Below, one piece after another: positions 33,827-42,482 of a stretch of DNA of 64,000 nt (positions are counted from its first letter, which is position 1; each line of letters begins with the position of its first letter). The stretch covers positions 744,001 to 808,000 of the forward strand of contig NZ_JAFLNM010000001.1 of the NCBI RefSeq assembly GCF_017313275.1. The letters are read 5' to 3'. The notes beneath the pieces are model-generated. The model was not told the origin of the DNA and ran no database searches. It saw only the letters and a program-made list of their open reading frames with translations. The position numbers and the translations under genes were made by a program. Origin of the DNA: Flagellimonas profundi (lineage in GTDB: Bacteria > Bacteroidota > Bacteroidia > Flavobacteriales > Flavobacteriaceae).

Positions 33827-34417
33827 ATGGAACACACTGAAAACATAACACATGGCAACGCTTTTTACCGTCAACTATTTTTAAAAGCATTGCCTACCAT
33901 TGTTTTGGTATCAGCACTTGGGCTTTTTGAGGTGGTGCTACCACAAATTATGTCCAAAACCGTGTGGATTCAGATAGTGGTTGTTATGGCACTGCTAAAA
34001 TCATTTTTTATTGTTAGGCTGTCATTCAACCAACTTTCCAAAATTATTGGTCAAAGTCACTTGCTTAGCCATGTCTTGGTATTGTTCGGCTTGCTCATAA
34101 CCCTTATAGTACTATCCTTTGCCACTGGTTTTTTTGCAATTTATTTAATTGATAACGAAAGTTTTAAGATAGGTAACATAGGCTATGATTCCACCTTTGC
34201 CTTGTTTTTTGAATTTCTTTATTTCAGCCTTATAACCTTTTCATCCGTTGGTTACGGTGATGTGGTGCCCCTTTCACTAGAGGGCAAGTTTTTGGCCATG
34301 CTGGAGATAGTGTTGCGATTCTTTGTCTTGGTATTTGGCATTGCCAATATCAATCGGATCCATGTCGGGGAAGAGGAAAACAGTAACGATAAAACCAAAA
34401 TAAATGAGAACATCTAA
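33827..34417 (+). CDS. Two-TM-type potassium channel family protein
   Basis: A 196-residue membrane protein with several hydrophobic helices. The last pair flanks a selectivity-filter segment FLYFSLITFSSVGYGDVVPLSLEGK; SVGYGD is the potassium-channel filter. The ATG at 33827 is used since the frame's earlier start is a TTG. It overlaps the next gene by 14 bases. A K+ channel in a copper cassette is unexpected; whether it conducts K+ is not shown. Confidence 0.85.
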   Translation: MEHTENITHGNAFYRQLFLKALPTIVLVSALGLFEVVLPQIMSKTVWIQIVVVMALLKSFFIVRLSFNQLSKIIGQSHLLSHVLVLFGLLITLIVLSFATGFFAIYLIDNESFKIGNIGYDSTFALFFEFLYFSLITFSSVGYGDVVPLSLEGKFLAMLEIVLRFFVLVFGIANINRIHVGEEENSNDKTKINENI

Positions 34418-34883
34418 AATCATCTTGACTAGCATTCTAACAATAATGCTTGTCTCAGCAAATGCCCAGGAACAGCTTATATCACAGGAAAAAGAGGCTA
34501 TCATAAAGGTTATGAAGGCCTATAAAAGTGCTTTGGAAAACAAAACCACCGAAGGCACATTTGAATTGTTCTCGGTTGATTCAGAAGTGTACGAGCAAGG
34601 TGGCATTGAAGGCACCTATGCCAATTATATTGAGCATCATCTAGGGCCCGAACTGTCACATTTCAACCGATTTGAATTCTCCGACTATACCATTCAAGTC
34701 GAGGTAGGTCTTCCTTATGCCTTTACTACGGAAACGTACACCTATACCATAGAGCTGCAATCTGAAAAAGGCGCATCGCCCCGTATTATTAACAGAAAAG
34801 GGGTGGCCACCTCAATCCTTAAAAAAATAGATGGAAAATGGAAAATAATAAAAACCCATTCATCTTCAAGAAATACGAAGTAA
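34404..34883 (+). CDS. Secreted NTF2-like (DUF4440/SnoaL-type) protein
   Basis: A 159-residue protein with a signal peptide ending in SANAQ. The mature part begins ISQEKEAIIKVMKAYKSALENKTTEGTFELFSVDSEVYEQG and ends KIDGKWKIIKTHSSS, the cone-shaped NTF2-like fold typical of DUF4440 proteins. It could be a periplasmic ligand-binding or catalytic protein with unknown substrate. Its gene overlaps the channel gene by 14 bases. Confidence 0.8.
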   Translation: MRTSKIILTSILTIMLVSANAQEQLISQEKEAIIKVMKAYKSALENKTTEGTFELFSVDSEVYEQGGIEGTYANYIEHHLGPELSHFNRFEFSDYTIQVEVGLPYAFTTETYTYTIELQSEKGASPRIINRKGVATSILKKIDGKWKIIKTHSSSRNTK

Positions 34884-34889
34884 CAACCG

Positions 34890-35471
34890 ATGAGTAGATA
34901 TATTTCAATTAGTATAGTGTTCGGTCTTCTTCTTATTACCAGTTGTAAAGAGAAGAAAACCGAGCCATTGCCAGAACAGCCAAAAGAAACAACAACACCC
35001 GAACCACCAAAAAAAGTATTGAGCCCCCATACTTCAACAATGACAATGATAGGTGATGCTCACATACACATAGACTATTCATCACCAGGGGTTAGGGATA
35101 GAATTATTTTTGGCGGTTTATTGGCTTATGACCAAGTCTGGCAGGCAGGAGCGCATATGGCTACTTGGATTGAAACAAACAAAGATTTGGTAATCAACAA
35201 CAAAATACTTCCGGCCGGGAAATATGGGTTTTTTACGATTCCGTCAAAAGAAGAATGGACCATCGTTTTCAATTCCAATTGGAACCAACACGGAAAAGAT
35301 GAGTATGATGAGAAGGAAGATGTTGTTCGTTTTAAGGTAAGACCCGTGATTTCAGATGAAGTAACCGAACATCTTGAATATCAAATCAACAAGGTTAATG
35401 AAAAAGAAGGTACAATTTCATTGAGTTGGGAGAAAGTATCTATAAAATTCAACTTTAAGGTAAATCAATAA
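34890..35471 (+). CDS. DUF2911 lipoprotein
   Basis: A 193-residue lipoprotein (lipobox LITSC) with a Pro/Glu-rich linker and a DUF2911 domain: IHIDYSSPGVRDRIIFGGLLAYDQVWQAGAHMATWIE, GKYGFFTIPSKEEWTIVFN. The family has a beta-sandwich of unknown function that is frequent in Bacteroidota. It is seven bases after the NTF2-like gene and two bases before the PepSY gene, indicating one operon. Confidence 0.88.
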   Translation: MSRYISISIVFGLLLITSCKEKKTEPLPEQPKETTTPEPPKKVLSPHTSTMTMIGDAHIHIDYSSPGVRDRIIFGGLLAYDQVWQAGAHMATWIETNKDLVINNKILPAGKYGFFTIPSKEEWTIVFNSNWNQHGKDEYDEKEDVVRFKVRPVISDEVTEHLEYQINKVNEKEGTISLSWEKVSIKFNFKVNQ

Positions 35472-35472
35472 T

Positions 35473-36186
35473 ATGGTAAATAGGCACTCAGCCCTGAAAA
35501 TAAGAAAAGTACATCGGTATCTTGGAATTTTCTTAGGAATCCAGTTTCTGATGTGGACCATCAGCGGAATATATTTTAGCTGGACGGACATTGACGAGAT
35601 ACATGGAGACCATTTCAAAAAGGAGAAAGTAAGCCAAACCGGATTCAGCAACCTGTTGGGCACACAAAGTCTCCAACTACAGGATCCAATAGAATCATTG
35701 CGGTTGTTGGAAATTGCTGGAGAACCCTATTATTGGATCAATGAAGCCCAACTATACAATGCAAAAACTGGAGAATTAAAAACAAAGGTCACGGAACAAG
35801 AGGCCTTACAGGTTGCGGAAAGATATATGCTACCTGAGTTGAAAGTGTCGGATATCCAAGTGATAAACACAGTAAGCGACCACCACGAGTATAGGGGCAG
35901 GCCCTTGCCCGCATACGAAATCTCGTACAATACCCCACAGAACCTAAAGGCTTATGTAGCGGTTGAAAATGGTGCGTTTCAAACGGTTCGACACCGCAAT
36001 TGGCGCTGGTTCGATTTTCTCTGGATGACCCACACCATGGATTATGATACAAGGGACAATTTCAATACGTTATTGCTTCGAAGCTTTTCACTTTTGGGGC
36101 TGATAACCGTGCTCAGTGGATTCTTGTTATGGTTTATTAGTTCCCCTACGGTAAGAAGATTAAAGAAGGTAAGAAAAGTTGATTGA
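35473..36186 (+). CDS. PepSY-domain membrane protein
   Basis: A 237-residue protein with one membrane helix at about residues 14-36 (HRYLGIFLGIQFLMWTISGIYF) and another at about 205-228. Between them is a periplasmic region with PepSY-like segments (TEQEALQVAERYMLPELKVSDIQVI, RGRPLPAYEISYN). This is the short PepSY_TM-type arrangement. Related proteins are linked with iron or copper reduction at the membrane, though the mechanism here is not visible. Confidence 0.8.
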   Translation: MVNRHSALKIRKVHRYLGIFLGIQFLMWTISGIYFSWTDIDEIHGDHFKKEKVSQTGFSNLLGTQSLQLQDPIESLRLLEIAGEPYYWINEAQLYNAKTGELKTKVTEQEALQVAERYMLPELKVSDIQVINTVSDHHEYRGRPLPAYEISYNTPQNLKAYVAVENGAFQTVRHRNWRWFDFLWMTHTMDYDTRDNFNTLLLRSFSLLGLITVLSGFLLWFISSPTVRRLKKVRKVD

Positions 36187-36253
36187 TGTATGGACGAAGA
36201 TTAACCAGATTGCACTGAAAAACCAAAGTTTTTAAAAAGGAAAATTCTTAAAG

Positions 36254-36415
36254 ATGAAAGATAAGGGGCAGGATAAGAAAAAAGAGCAGGAATTGTTGCC
36301 TTCGGAAAGAGTTTCATGGCACAAGGAAGGCCTGTATGTTTTTATCTCAATTTTAATACTGTTTGCCGTACACATATTGGTTACGCTTATTCTAGGTGCC
36401 CTGTTAGGAAAGTAA
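36254..36415 (+). CDS. 53-residue single-pass membrane protein
   Basis: ATG 36254 opens a short protein with a charged N-terminus (MKDKGQDKKKEQELL), then one membrane helix (about residues 29-50, VFISILILFAVHILVTLILGALL). Nothing identifies its function. It lies 67 bases after the PepSY gene. The regular charge-then-helix layout makes it credible. Confidence 0.5.
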   Translation: MKDKGQDKKKEQELLPSERVSWHKEGLYVFISILILFAVHILVTLILGALLGK

Positions 36416-36433
36416 ACATTCCAGAATTATGAT

Positions 36434-36457
36434 GGTGGGCTATGGCCATAGCCTACC
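36434..36457. repeat. 24-base near-perfect palindrome
   Basis: GGTGGGCTATGG (36434-36445) and CCATAGCCTACC (36446-36457) pair throughout except one G-T. The core GGCTATGGCCATAGCC (36438-36453) is perfect. Flanking ATTCCA (36418-36423) and TGGAAT (36476-36481) are also complementary. It falls between two small membrane-protein genes and could be a hairpin terminator without a T-tract or a protein-binding site. Confidence 0.5.
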
Positions 36458-36510
36458 CTGATGAATCATTGCAGATGGAATAGTTCAGAAATGATTGCTA
36501 AAATTTTTTG

Positions 36511-36708
36511 ATGATGAGTGAGATTCGGAGGAGAAGAAGAAAGGAAGAAAGGAATCTAAAAAAAGTCAAACCAAATCCTGAAAAAGAAAGAAAGGACAGG
36601 AGGATAAAAATATATGGTATTTTGGCCTTGGTGTTGTTCTTTATTTTAGCACTAATTGCTATTTTCTTTAAAGCGATATGGGAGTTCAGAGCTAAATATG
36701 GCGCCTAA
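36511..36708 (+). CDS. 65-residue basic single-pass membrane protein
   Basis: The protein begins with a strongly basic segment (SEIRRRRRKEERNLKKVK) followed by one helix (about residues 34-56, IYGILALVLFFILALIAIFF). The first ATG is at 36511 (TTG at 36508 would also fit). It overlaps the following AraC gene by 11 bases if that gene starts at 36698, indicating coupling. Function unknown; the basic tail should lie in the cytoplasm. Confidence 0.5.
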   Translation: MMSEIRRRRRKEERNLKKVKPNPEKERKDRRIKIYGILALVLFFILALIAIFFKAIWEFRAKYGA

Positions 36709-37285
36709 TTTTTATGTTGTGAAAACAGTATTGTATATAAAAAATATGGTTTGCCCACGGTGTATTATGGCAGTAGAAGGTATTCTGGACAAAATGGGGA
36801 TTCCGTACACAACCGTTTCTTTGGGTGAAATAACCTTAAAAGAGGAGCTTATGGGTGAAATCAAAGAAGATTTAAACCATAGACTTGAAAAAGTAGGTTT
36901 TACCATTATCAATGATCGCAAAAGCCAGCTCATCGAACAGATGAAAAATTTGGTAATAGAAAAGGTTCATGGTTCTAAATCATTGGAAGGGGTCAAATGG
37001 CCCGAATACATTGCCAATGTGCTGAATCTAGATTATAAATATTTAAGCTCCTTATTCTCATCAGTCGAGAGCATCACCTTTGAGCAATATATCATCCATC
37101 AAAAGATTGAAAAGGTCAAAGAACTGCTTGTTTATGATGAAGTCAACCTTAAAGAAATAGCCTATCAGTTAGACTATAGTAGTATAGCCTATTTGAGCAA
37201 CCAATTTAAAAAAGTGACCGGAATGACACCTACCCAATTTAAGAAAGGTGCCATTCAAAATAGAAAATCTTTAGATGATATTTAA
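36698..37285 (+). CDS. AraC-family regulator with HMA-like sensor domain, second copy
   Basis: A 195-residue protein that parallels the one at 5033-5614. The N-terminal HMA-like domain has IKNMVCPRC (Cys19, Cys22) and ends with LEKVGFTII. The AraC-type DNA-binding region contains VNLKEIAYQLDYSSIAYLSNQFKKVTGMTPTQF. The ATG at 36698 overlaps the previous gene; GTG at 36719 is an alternative that trims seven residues. It precedes an HMA chaperone and DUF305 gene. The two regulators may split control of the two metal arms. Confidence 0.85.
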   Translation: MAPNFYVVKTVLYIKNMVCPRCIMAVEGILDKMGIPYTTVSLGEITLKEELMGEIKEDLNHRLEKVGFTIINDRKSQLIEQMKNLVIEKVHGSKSLEGVKWPEYIANVLNLDYKYLSSLFSSVESITFEQYIIHQKIEKVKELLVYDEVNLKEIAYQLDYSSIAYLSNQFKKVTGMTPTQFKKGAIQNRKSLDDI

Positions 37286-37329
37286 TTTCTACCATTAGGG
37301 CCGCAATAACCTCTAAAGACAGCCATTAC

Positions 37330-37368
37330 CCCATTTGCTCTGAATAAATAGCGTTATTATCAAATGGG
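37330..37368 (+). terminator. Possible terminator after the AraC-HMA gene
   Basis: CCCATTTG (37330-37337) and CAAATGGG (37361-37368) form an 8-bp stem with a 23-base loop, 45 bases after the regulator's stop. A CTTTTTA run follows about 12 bases later. The loop is long, so this is a weak call. Confidence 0.35.
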
Positions 37369-37477
37369 TCAAGGTTCGTCTTTTTACGAACAACAGGCAT
37401 TTGTAAAAAGCATTATTTTCAATCCAACTATTTGAAACCACCTTTAGGAGCAAAGACTACAATTAATAAACCATAGC

Positions 37478-37708
37478 ATGAAAAGAACATACGAAATAAA
37501 GGGAATGACCTGTAACGGCTGTAGAGGGCATGTCGAAGACACACTTTTAAATGTAGCGGGAGTGGCCGATGTATCGGTCGATTTAAAAAATACGGCAGCG
37601 ACCGTAGAGTCACAATTTGAAGTGCCGCTGGAAAATTTACAAAAAGCTTTGGAAAATAACGGAGGACAATATAAAATACAACCCAAAAATAAAGTCGGTC
37701 AAACCTGA
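37478..37708 (+). CDS. HMA-domain metallochaperone (CopZ-like)
   Basis: A 76-residue single-domain protein with IKGMTCNGC (Cys12, Cys15), the standard Cu(I) site, then GHVEDTLLNVAGVADVSVDL. It lacks a signal peptide and is cytoplasmic. It could deliver copper to CopA (42483) or to the HMA-AraC regulator encoded just upstream. Confidence 0.9.
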   Translation: MKRTYEIKGMTCNGCRGHVEDTLLNVAGVADVSVDLKNTAATVESQFEVPLENLQKALENNGGQYKIQPKNKVGQT

Positions 37709-37814
37709 TATGGGATAGTTTAGAAGAGATTAACGGTCAGGCTAAAATAGTATGGGAACGATGCAATAATCGAAAGTCAACGAATAATCACAATAACCAG
37801 ATAAAATATTCACA

Positions 37815-38375
37815 ATGGAAGAAAATCAAAAGAAACACGATAATTATTTAAAGTTTTTTGCAATGGTTGGCACCTCAATGGTCGCCATGTTTTTTTTAAT
37901 GTACACACACTCCTACCAGATCATTGACCATTTTTGGTACAGTGAGACCCGTTTTTTTATGACACTGATCATGGGCGGATCGATGGTCATTATTATGTTG
38001 CTCTATATGCTGCAAATGTATAAGGACCGAAAAAAGAATGCTTTGGTTTTAGGTTTGGGTGTTTTATTGATTGCAGGTGGAATATGGCTGGTCCGAAGTC
38101 AGGTTACAGTTTCTGGGGTTGACTATATGGAGGGTATGATTCCCCATCACTCCATTGCTATTTTGACGAGTAAGCGTTCTCAAATAAAGGATGTCAGGGT
38201 ACGGGAGCTTGCCGATGAAATCATTAAAGCGCAACGTAGGGAAATAATGGAAATGCAATGGTTAATCAACGATATCAAGAAAAATGGGATAGTAGAAACA
38301 GAAGAAGAAAAGGAAAAGCGTTCGCTTCCCAAATTTGAAGGATCGCTTACCGAAGAAACAACAAACCTTGACTGA
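37815..38375 (+). CDS. DUF305-containing membrane protein
   Basis: A 186-residue protein with three hydrophobic helices (about residues 14-32, 45-66 and 75-93), then a periplasmic DUF305-type segment, VDYMEGMIPHHSIAILTSKRSQIKD and AQRREIMEMQWLIND. The MIPHHS and REIMEMQ motifs are the family's putative metal ligands in a four-helix bundle. It is common next to copper genes and probably binds metal at the membrane surface. Confidence 0.85.
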   Translation: MEENQKKHDNYLKFFAMVGTSMVAMFFLMYTHSYQIIDHFWYSETRFFMTLIMGGSMVIIMLLYMLQMYKDRKKNALVLGLGVLLIAGGIWLVRSQVTVSGVDYMEGMIPHHSIAILTSKRSQIKDVRVRELADEIIKAQRREIMEMQWLINDIKKNGIVETEEEKEKRSLPKFEGSLTEETTNLD

Positions 38376-38494
38376 TACGGAAAAGTGAATGTCAGGAGGT
38401 AATAACAGTTTTTACTTTCGAAAGGAAAAAACGAAAATACAGGAGAATAAACGAAGGCATTTCGGACGTTAAATTATAAACGCATAAAATTTTT

Positions 38495-39832
38495 ATGAAA
38501 ATACAGCAATTTGAATATGAACCACTTTCCCACTATTCATACGCACTGCTGAGCGAAGGGGAGATGGCGATAATCGATCCCGATCGCGACCCGATGCAGT
38601 ATTATAATCTTGCGCATAAAGAAAATGCTGTGATTAGAGCTGTGCTATTGACCCACTCCCATGCAGACTTTGTAAGCTCACATTGGCAAATTAGCAAAGA
38701 AACAGGTGTCACGATTTATAACAGCAGCAAATTGGAAGCTGAATACCCTTTCGAAAGTTTTGATGGGAACAGTGCCATATTCGTGGGCAATACCAAACTA
38801 GAAGCCATAAATACTCCTGGGCATTCATACGATAGTATTTCCATTCTTGCCACAGATGAAAATGAGGTTGCACTTTTTACGGGGGACACCTTATTGATCG
38901 GGGATGTCGGACGCCCGGACCTGCGCGGAAATGAAGATGACAAAGAGCAAAAAAAGCAAGCACTGGCCCGTGAAATGTTCAACACAATTCGAACTAAATT
39001 CAAAAAAATACCGAATGAGGCCATTATTTACCCCGCCCACGGGGCGGGATCCCTGTGCGGCAAAAGCATGTCGGCAGATAGCATTAGCACATTAGGTAGG
39101 GAGCGAAAGGATAACTGGGCATTTGGCCATCAGAATGAAGACGAGTTTGTCAAAGAACTCCTTGAAGACCAACCGTTCATACCGGCCTATTTCAAACATG
39201 ATGTAGCTATGAACAAAAAGAAAGTTGAATCGATTGATATGGTTACCGCTAAAATCCCTATTCATCTTAATGCCGAAACACCAAAAGATAATATCTTAAT
39301 TGTCGATAGTCGTGATGAAAACGAGTTTAAACAAGGTCATTGGCCACAGAGTATCAATATTATGCAGGGTGGCGAAGCATCCTCTTTTGAAACATGGTTA
39401 GGTACTATAATCCAACCAAATGAGGAATTTCATCTGGTTGTCGATTCTCCAAAAAGTGTAAAGACCATCGCCCGGCGGGTGGCGAAGATTGGATATGAAA
39501 ATCAACTCAAGGCGATAATTACCCTTTCGAAGAAAAGCTTTGTCGAAAACGAGCGATTGGATTTCAAGCATTTTGTGCAAAATCTGGATAATTACACCAT
39601 TGTCGATGTCAGAAATACGGATGAAGTAAGAAAAAAGAAAATTTTTGACGGTGCCCTGAACCAACCCCTACACGAACTAAGGGAATCAATTCAGGACATT
39701 CCTAACGACAAACCCATTATTGTCCATTGTGGCAGTGGATATAGAAGCGCGATCGGAAGCAGCATACTTTCAAATGAATTGCAAGACGTAAAAGTATATG
39801 ACCTAGGGGAAGTTATTGAGAAATTCAAATAA
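38495..39832 (+). CDS. MBL-fold hydrolase with rhodanese domains (persulfide dioxygenase-like)
   Basis: A 445-residue soluble protein. Residues 1-230 are a metallo-beta-lactamase fold with HSHAD (His54, His56, Asp58), a later PGHSYDS and FTGDTLLIGDVGRPDL. The usual His after the Asp is Phe59, which leaves a mono-metal site as in ETHE1-type persulfide dioxygenases. Two rhodanese-like domains follow (about 260-355 and 355-445). The first has no catalytic Cys; the second has HCGSGYRS with Cys412. It probably acts on reactive sulfur compounds, relevant to metal-thiol stress by inference. Confidence 0.85.
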   Translation: MKIQQFEYEPLSHYSYALLSEGEMAIIDPDRDPMQYYNLAHKENAVIRAVLLTHSHADFVSSHWQISKETGVTIYNSSKLEAEYPFESFDGNSAIFVGNTKLEAINTPGHSYDSISILATDENEVALFTGDTLLIGDVGRPDLRGNEDDKEQKKQALAREMFNTIRTKFKKIPNEAIIYPAHGAGSLCGKSMSADSISTLGRERKDNWAFGHQNEDEFVKELLEDQPFIPAYFKHDVAMNKKKVESIDMVTAKIPIHLNAETPKDNILIVDSRDENEFKQGHWPQSINIMQGGEASSFETWLGTIIQPNEEFHLVVDSPKSVKTIARRVAKIGYENQLKAIITLSKKSFVENERLDFKHFVQNLDNYTIVDVRNTDEVRKKKIFDGALNQPLHELRESIQDIPNDKPIIVHCGSGYRSAIGSSILSNELQDVKVYDLGEVIEKFK

Positions 39833-39880
39833 CCAAGATGCTAAGTTTTAATTGGCAGAAGATGTAAGACAAAATTTTAA

Positions 39881-41176
39881 ATGGTCATGGGAACACGTTT
39901 TTTTACAGGTTTAATCATTTCACTCTTAGTATTGGCAACTACAAATGCGCAGACCGTCGATTCGCTACCGCCGATATCGGCCTCCAAATCCTATTCCAAC
40001 TATAGCAATGTCATTGGCTGGAAAAATGGAAGGACCCCCAAAGCCCCGCCCGGTTTTACCGTTACAAAATATGCTGACGGTTTCAAGAATCCAAGGTGGA
40101 TGTACGTTACACCGAACGGCGATGTACTTGTGGCGCAAAGCAATTCGAATTATCCGCTCTGGAAAAAAATCGGGGCATGGTTCATCGGGGCATCAAAGTC
40201 GAAAAGCTTTAAGAACAGTGCGGACTTGATAACCTTGCTCCGCGATGTAGACAAGGACGGGTCTCCCGATGAACGTACCGTATTTCTCGAAAAGGAACTC
40301 GATCAACCATTCGGAATGCTTGTGCTAGATGATTGGTTCTATGTGGCCAATACCAACGGATTGCTACGTTTTCCTTACAAGCCCGGTCAATTGCAAATAT
40401 CGGGAAAAGCGGAAAAAATTACCACCTTACCCGCAGGAAAGGCCAATCGGCACTGGACACGCAATATTATTGCCAACAAGGACGGCTCGAAAATATATAT
40501 AGCGGTCGGTAGTGGCTCGAATGTTGGGGAGAAAGGGGCAGAGGCTGAATTCATGAAGGCGGCCATTCTTGAGATTGATCCCGATGGCGCAGGACTAAGA
40601 ATTTTCGCATCAGGACTAAGAAACCCCGTGGGTATGGATTGGAATCCCGTTACCGGAGACTTATGGACGGCGGTCAACGAACGCGACGGATTGGGCAACA
40701 ACCTCGTACCTGATTATTTGACCAGTGTCCGCGAAAACGGATTTTACGGTTGGCCCTACTTGTATTATGGGCAAAATGAAGATCCTAGGGTAAAATGGGT
40801 GCCTTCGGCCCAAGTGGGAAATACACTGATGCCCGATGTGAACGTTGGCCCCCATACCGCATCTTTGGGATTGACGTTCTACACGGGCGATTCCTTCCCC
40901 GAAAAGTATCGGAACGGGGCCTTTGTCGTACAGCATGGCTCTTGGAACAGACAGGTTTTATCAGGCTATAAAGTGGTTTTCGTGCCTTTCGAGAACGGAG
41001 AACAAACTGGAAAACCTGAAGATTTTTTAACGGGTTTTATTGTTGACGGCAAAAAAGATGAGGTCTATGGCCGACCCGTGGGTGCCGCCATACTACCCGA
41101 TGGATCGATGTTGATATCCGATGATGTGACCAATAGGATCTGGAGAATTAGTTGGGACGGTAAACGCGGTATGTGA
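39881..41176 (+). CDS. PQQ-type sugar (sorbosone-like) dehydrogenase, secreted
   Basis: A 431-residue protein with a signal peptide (ending TTNAQ) and a six-bladed propeller: PPGFTVTKYADGFKNPRWMYVTPNGDVLVAQ, ANRHWTRNIIANKDGSKIYIAVGSGSNVGEKG, FASGLRNPVGMDWNPVTGDLWTAVNERD and GFYGWPYLYYG. These blocks match soluble glucose/L-sorbosone dehydrogenases. PQQ binding cannot be proven here. An alternative start is ATG 39887. No link to copper is apparent. Confidence 0.87.
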   Translation: MVMGTRFFTGLIISLLVLATTNAQTVDSLPPISASKSYSNYSNVIGWKNGRTPKAPPGFTVTKYADGFKNPRWMYVTPNGDVLVAQSNSNYPLWKKIGAWFIGASKSKSFKNSADLITLLRDVDKDGSPDERTVFLEKELDQPFGMLVLDDWFYVANTNGLLRFPYKPGQLQISGKAEKITTLPAGKANRHWTRNIIANKDGSKIYIAVGSGSNVGEKGAEAEFMKAAILEIDPDGAGLRIFASGLRNPVGMDWNPVTGDLWTAVNERDGLGNNLVPDYLTSVRENGFYGWPYLYYGQNEDPRVKWVPSAQVGNTLMPDVNVGPHTASLGLTFYTGDSFPEKYRNGAFVVQHGSWNRQVLSGYKVVFVPFENGEQTGKPEDFLTGFIVDGKKDEVYGRPVGAAILPDGSMLISDDVTNRIWRISWDGKRGM

Positions 41177-41220
41177 GGGATTCTCAGTGGGGGTTTGCCG
41201 TTTTATAAGTACTTTTATTT

Positions 41221-42381
41221 ATGGAAGATGCACAACCTCCGATAAATGATTTGAGAAATCTTTTTGAAGAAGCCAAGGCTAAAAGCGAATTCGATTTTGT
41301 ACTTAACCTGATTAATTATAGGGGAATCAGTTCATCTAATTTAAACTCTAACCTTCATGAATGGTTCGATGCAATCGAGTTTTATAAAAGGTTGTACAAT
41401 GAATTAGAAGGAAAAGAGAAAACCCGTATGGGTTTACAGATTTACTCCACTTTTTTTGAGAACAGCGACTTCTACAACATAATAGGTAATTTGTGCCGTA
41501 TTAAATTGGGGTACAAAGGTTCATCATATCTTTTTTGGAAAACGAAAAAATATGAGCGCCTTTTGGGAATTGGCGAAAAACAAGATTTCTTGATGGAGCT
41601 CTTGGCCGATTCGGAAAAGCAGCACCTAATCGATTTTTATGAACAGAACCATTTTAAAGAAATACGCAACAGTTTCTTTCATTCCGCCTATTCTATAGAC
41701 GAAGGTCGGTATGTTATGCACGATTCAGACCCTATCAATTTAGATGGCGTTTTGATTCATTCCTTCGATTTAGATGAATTTTTCTATCCCAAGTTGAACA
41801 ATGTTATTGACTTATTTGACATTTTCAAGAAATTGTATTTTCAATATTTTAATTCTTATAAAAAGGATGTGGTTGTAATGGGAATGTTTCCCAATCCTTG
41901 CGAGGTTACCATTTTGGGTTCTGAGGAAGGACTGAAAGGTTTCCGCATTAAAAATGCCGTCAACTTCTTTGGTAAATGGCACGATTCTGGCATTTGGTTC
42001 GATGAAGAGTATGGTTTTTGGGCAGGCCATAATATCAATATGAACTTAGCCAGAATTGAAGATATAGAGATTGACGAACAATTAAGACGATACGAAACAA
42101 AAGCTAACATTACCAAGAATGACTTAGAGTTTTTCAATTTGGTGGATAAAATCAAAGAACGAAATAACCCGCAGGAAATACGACGAGCAACACTATTACT
42201 GTTGAAATTTGGGGATGTCCGTAAAGACAAAATGGATGTAGAGGAAAATGAGTACAAGAAAAGGAGCTTTCCCAAAATCATTCTTCCCTATTATCGCAAA
42301 GCCATAGAGATAGGGGCACATATCTTCAAGGATTTAGAACAGTTTAAGAAAACAGTCGCTGAGCTAGAAAAACAACTTTGA
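41221..42381 (+). CDS. Hypothetical protein with HEPN-like R-x4-H motif
   Basis: A 386-residue soluble protein with no signal or membrane helix. EIRNSFFHSAY places Arg149 and His154 in the R-x4-H spacing used by HEPN RNases, and an acidic-aromatic context surrounds it. The rest (YERLLGIGEKQDFLMELLADSEKQHL, then VVVMGMFPNPCEVTILGSEEGLKGFRI) gives no family I can name. It sits alone between the dehydrogenase and copA. Function uncertain; a defence or regulatory RNase is only a possibility. Confidence 0.75.
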   Translation: MEDAQPPINDLRNLFEEAKAKSEFDFVLNLINYRGISSSNLNSNLHEWFDAIEFYKRLYNELEGKEKTRMGLQIYSTFFENSDFYNIIGNLCRIKLGYKGSSYLFWKTKKYERLLGIGEKQDFLMELLADSEKQHLIDFYEQNHFKEIRNSFFHSAYSIDEGRYVMHDSDPINLDGVLIHSFDLDEFFYPKLNNVIDLFDIFKKLYFQYFNSYKKDVVVMGMFPNPCEVTILGSEEGLKGFRIKNAVNFFGKWHDSGIWFDEEYGFWAGHNINMNLARIEDIEIDEQLRRYETKANITKNDLEFFNLVDKIKERNNPQEIRRATLLLLKFGDVRKDKMDVEENEYKKRSFPKIILPYYRKAIEIGAHIFKDLEQFKKTVAELEKQL

Positions 42382-42482
42382 CTAGTTGTTTTCCCGAGAA
42401 TATTACAACTCTTTCAGCAAATTTCGTAACAAGGTTGGCGGTAACGATTCTGAACTTTGCATAAAGCAATTCAGGTAAAGCT

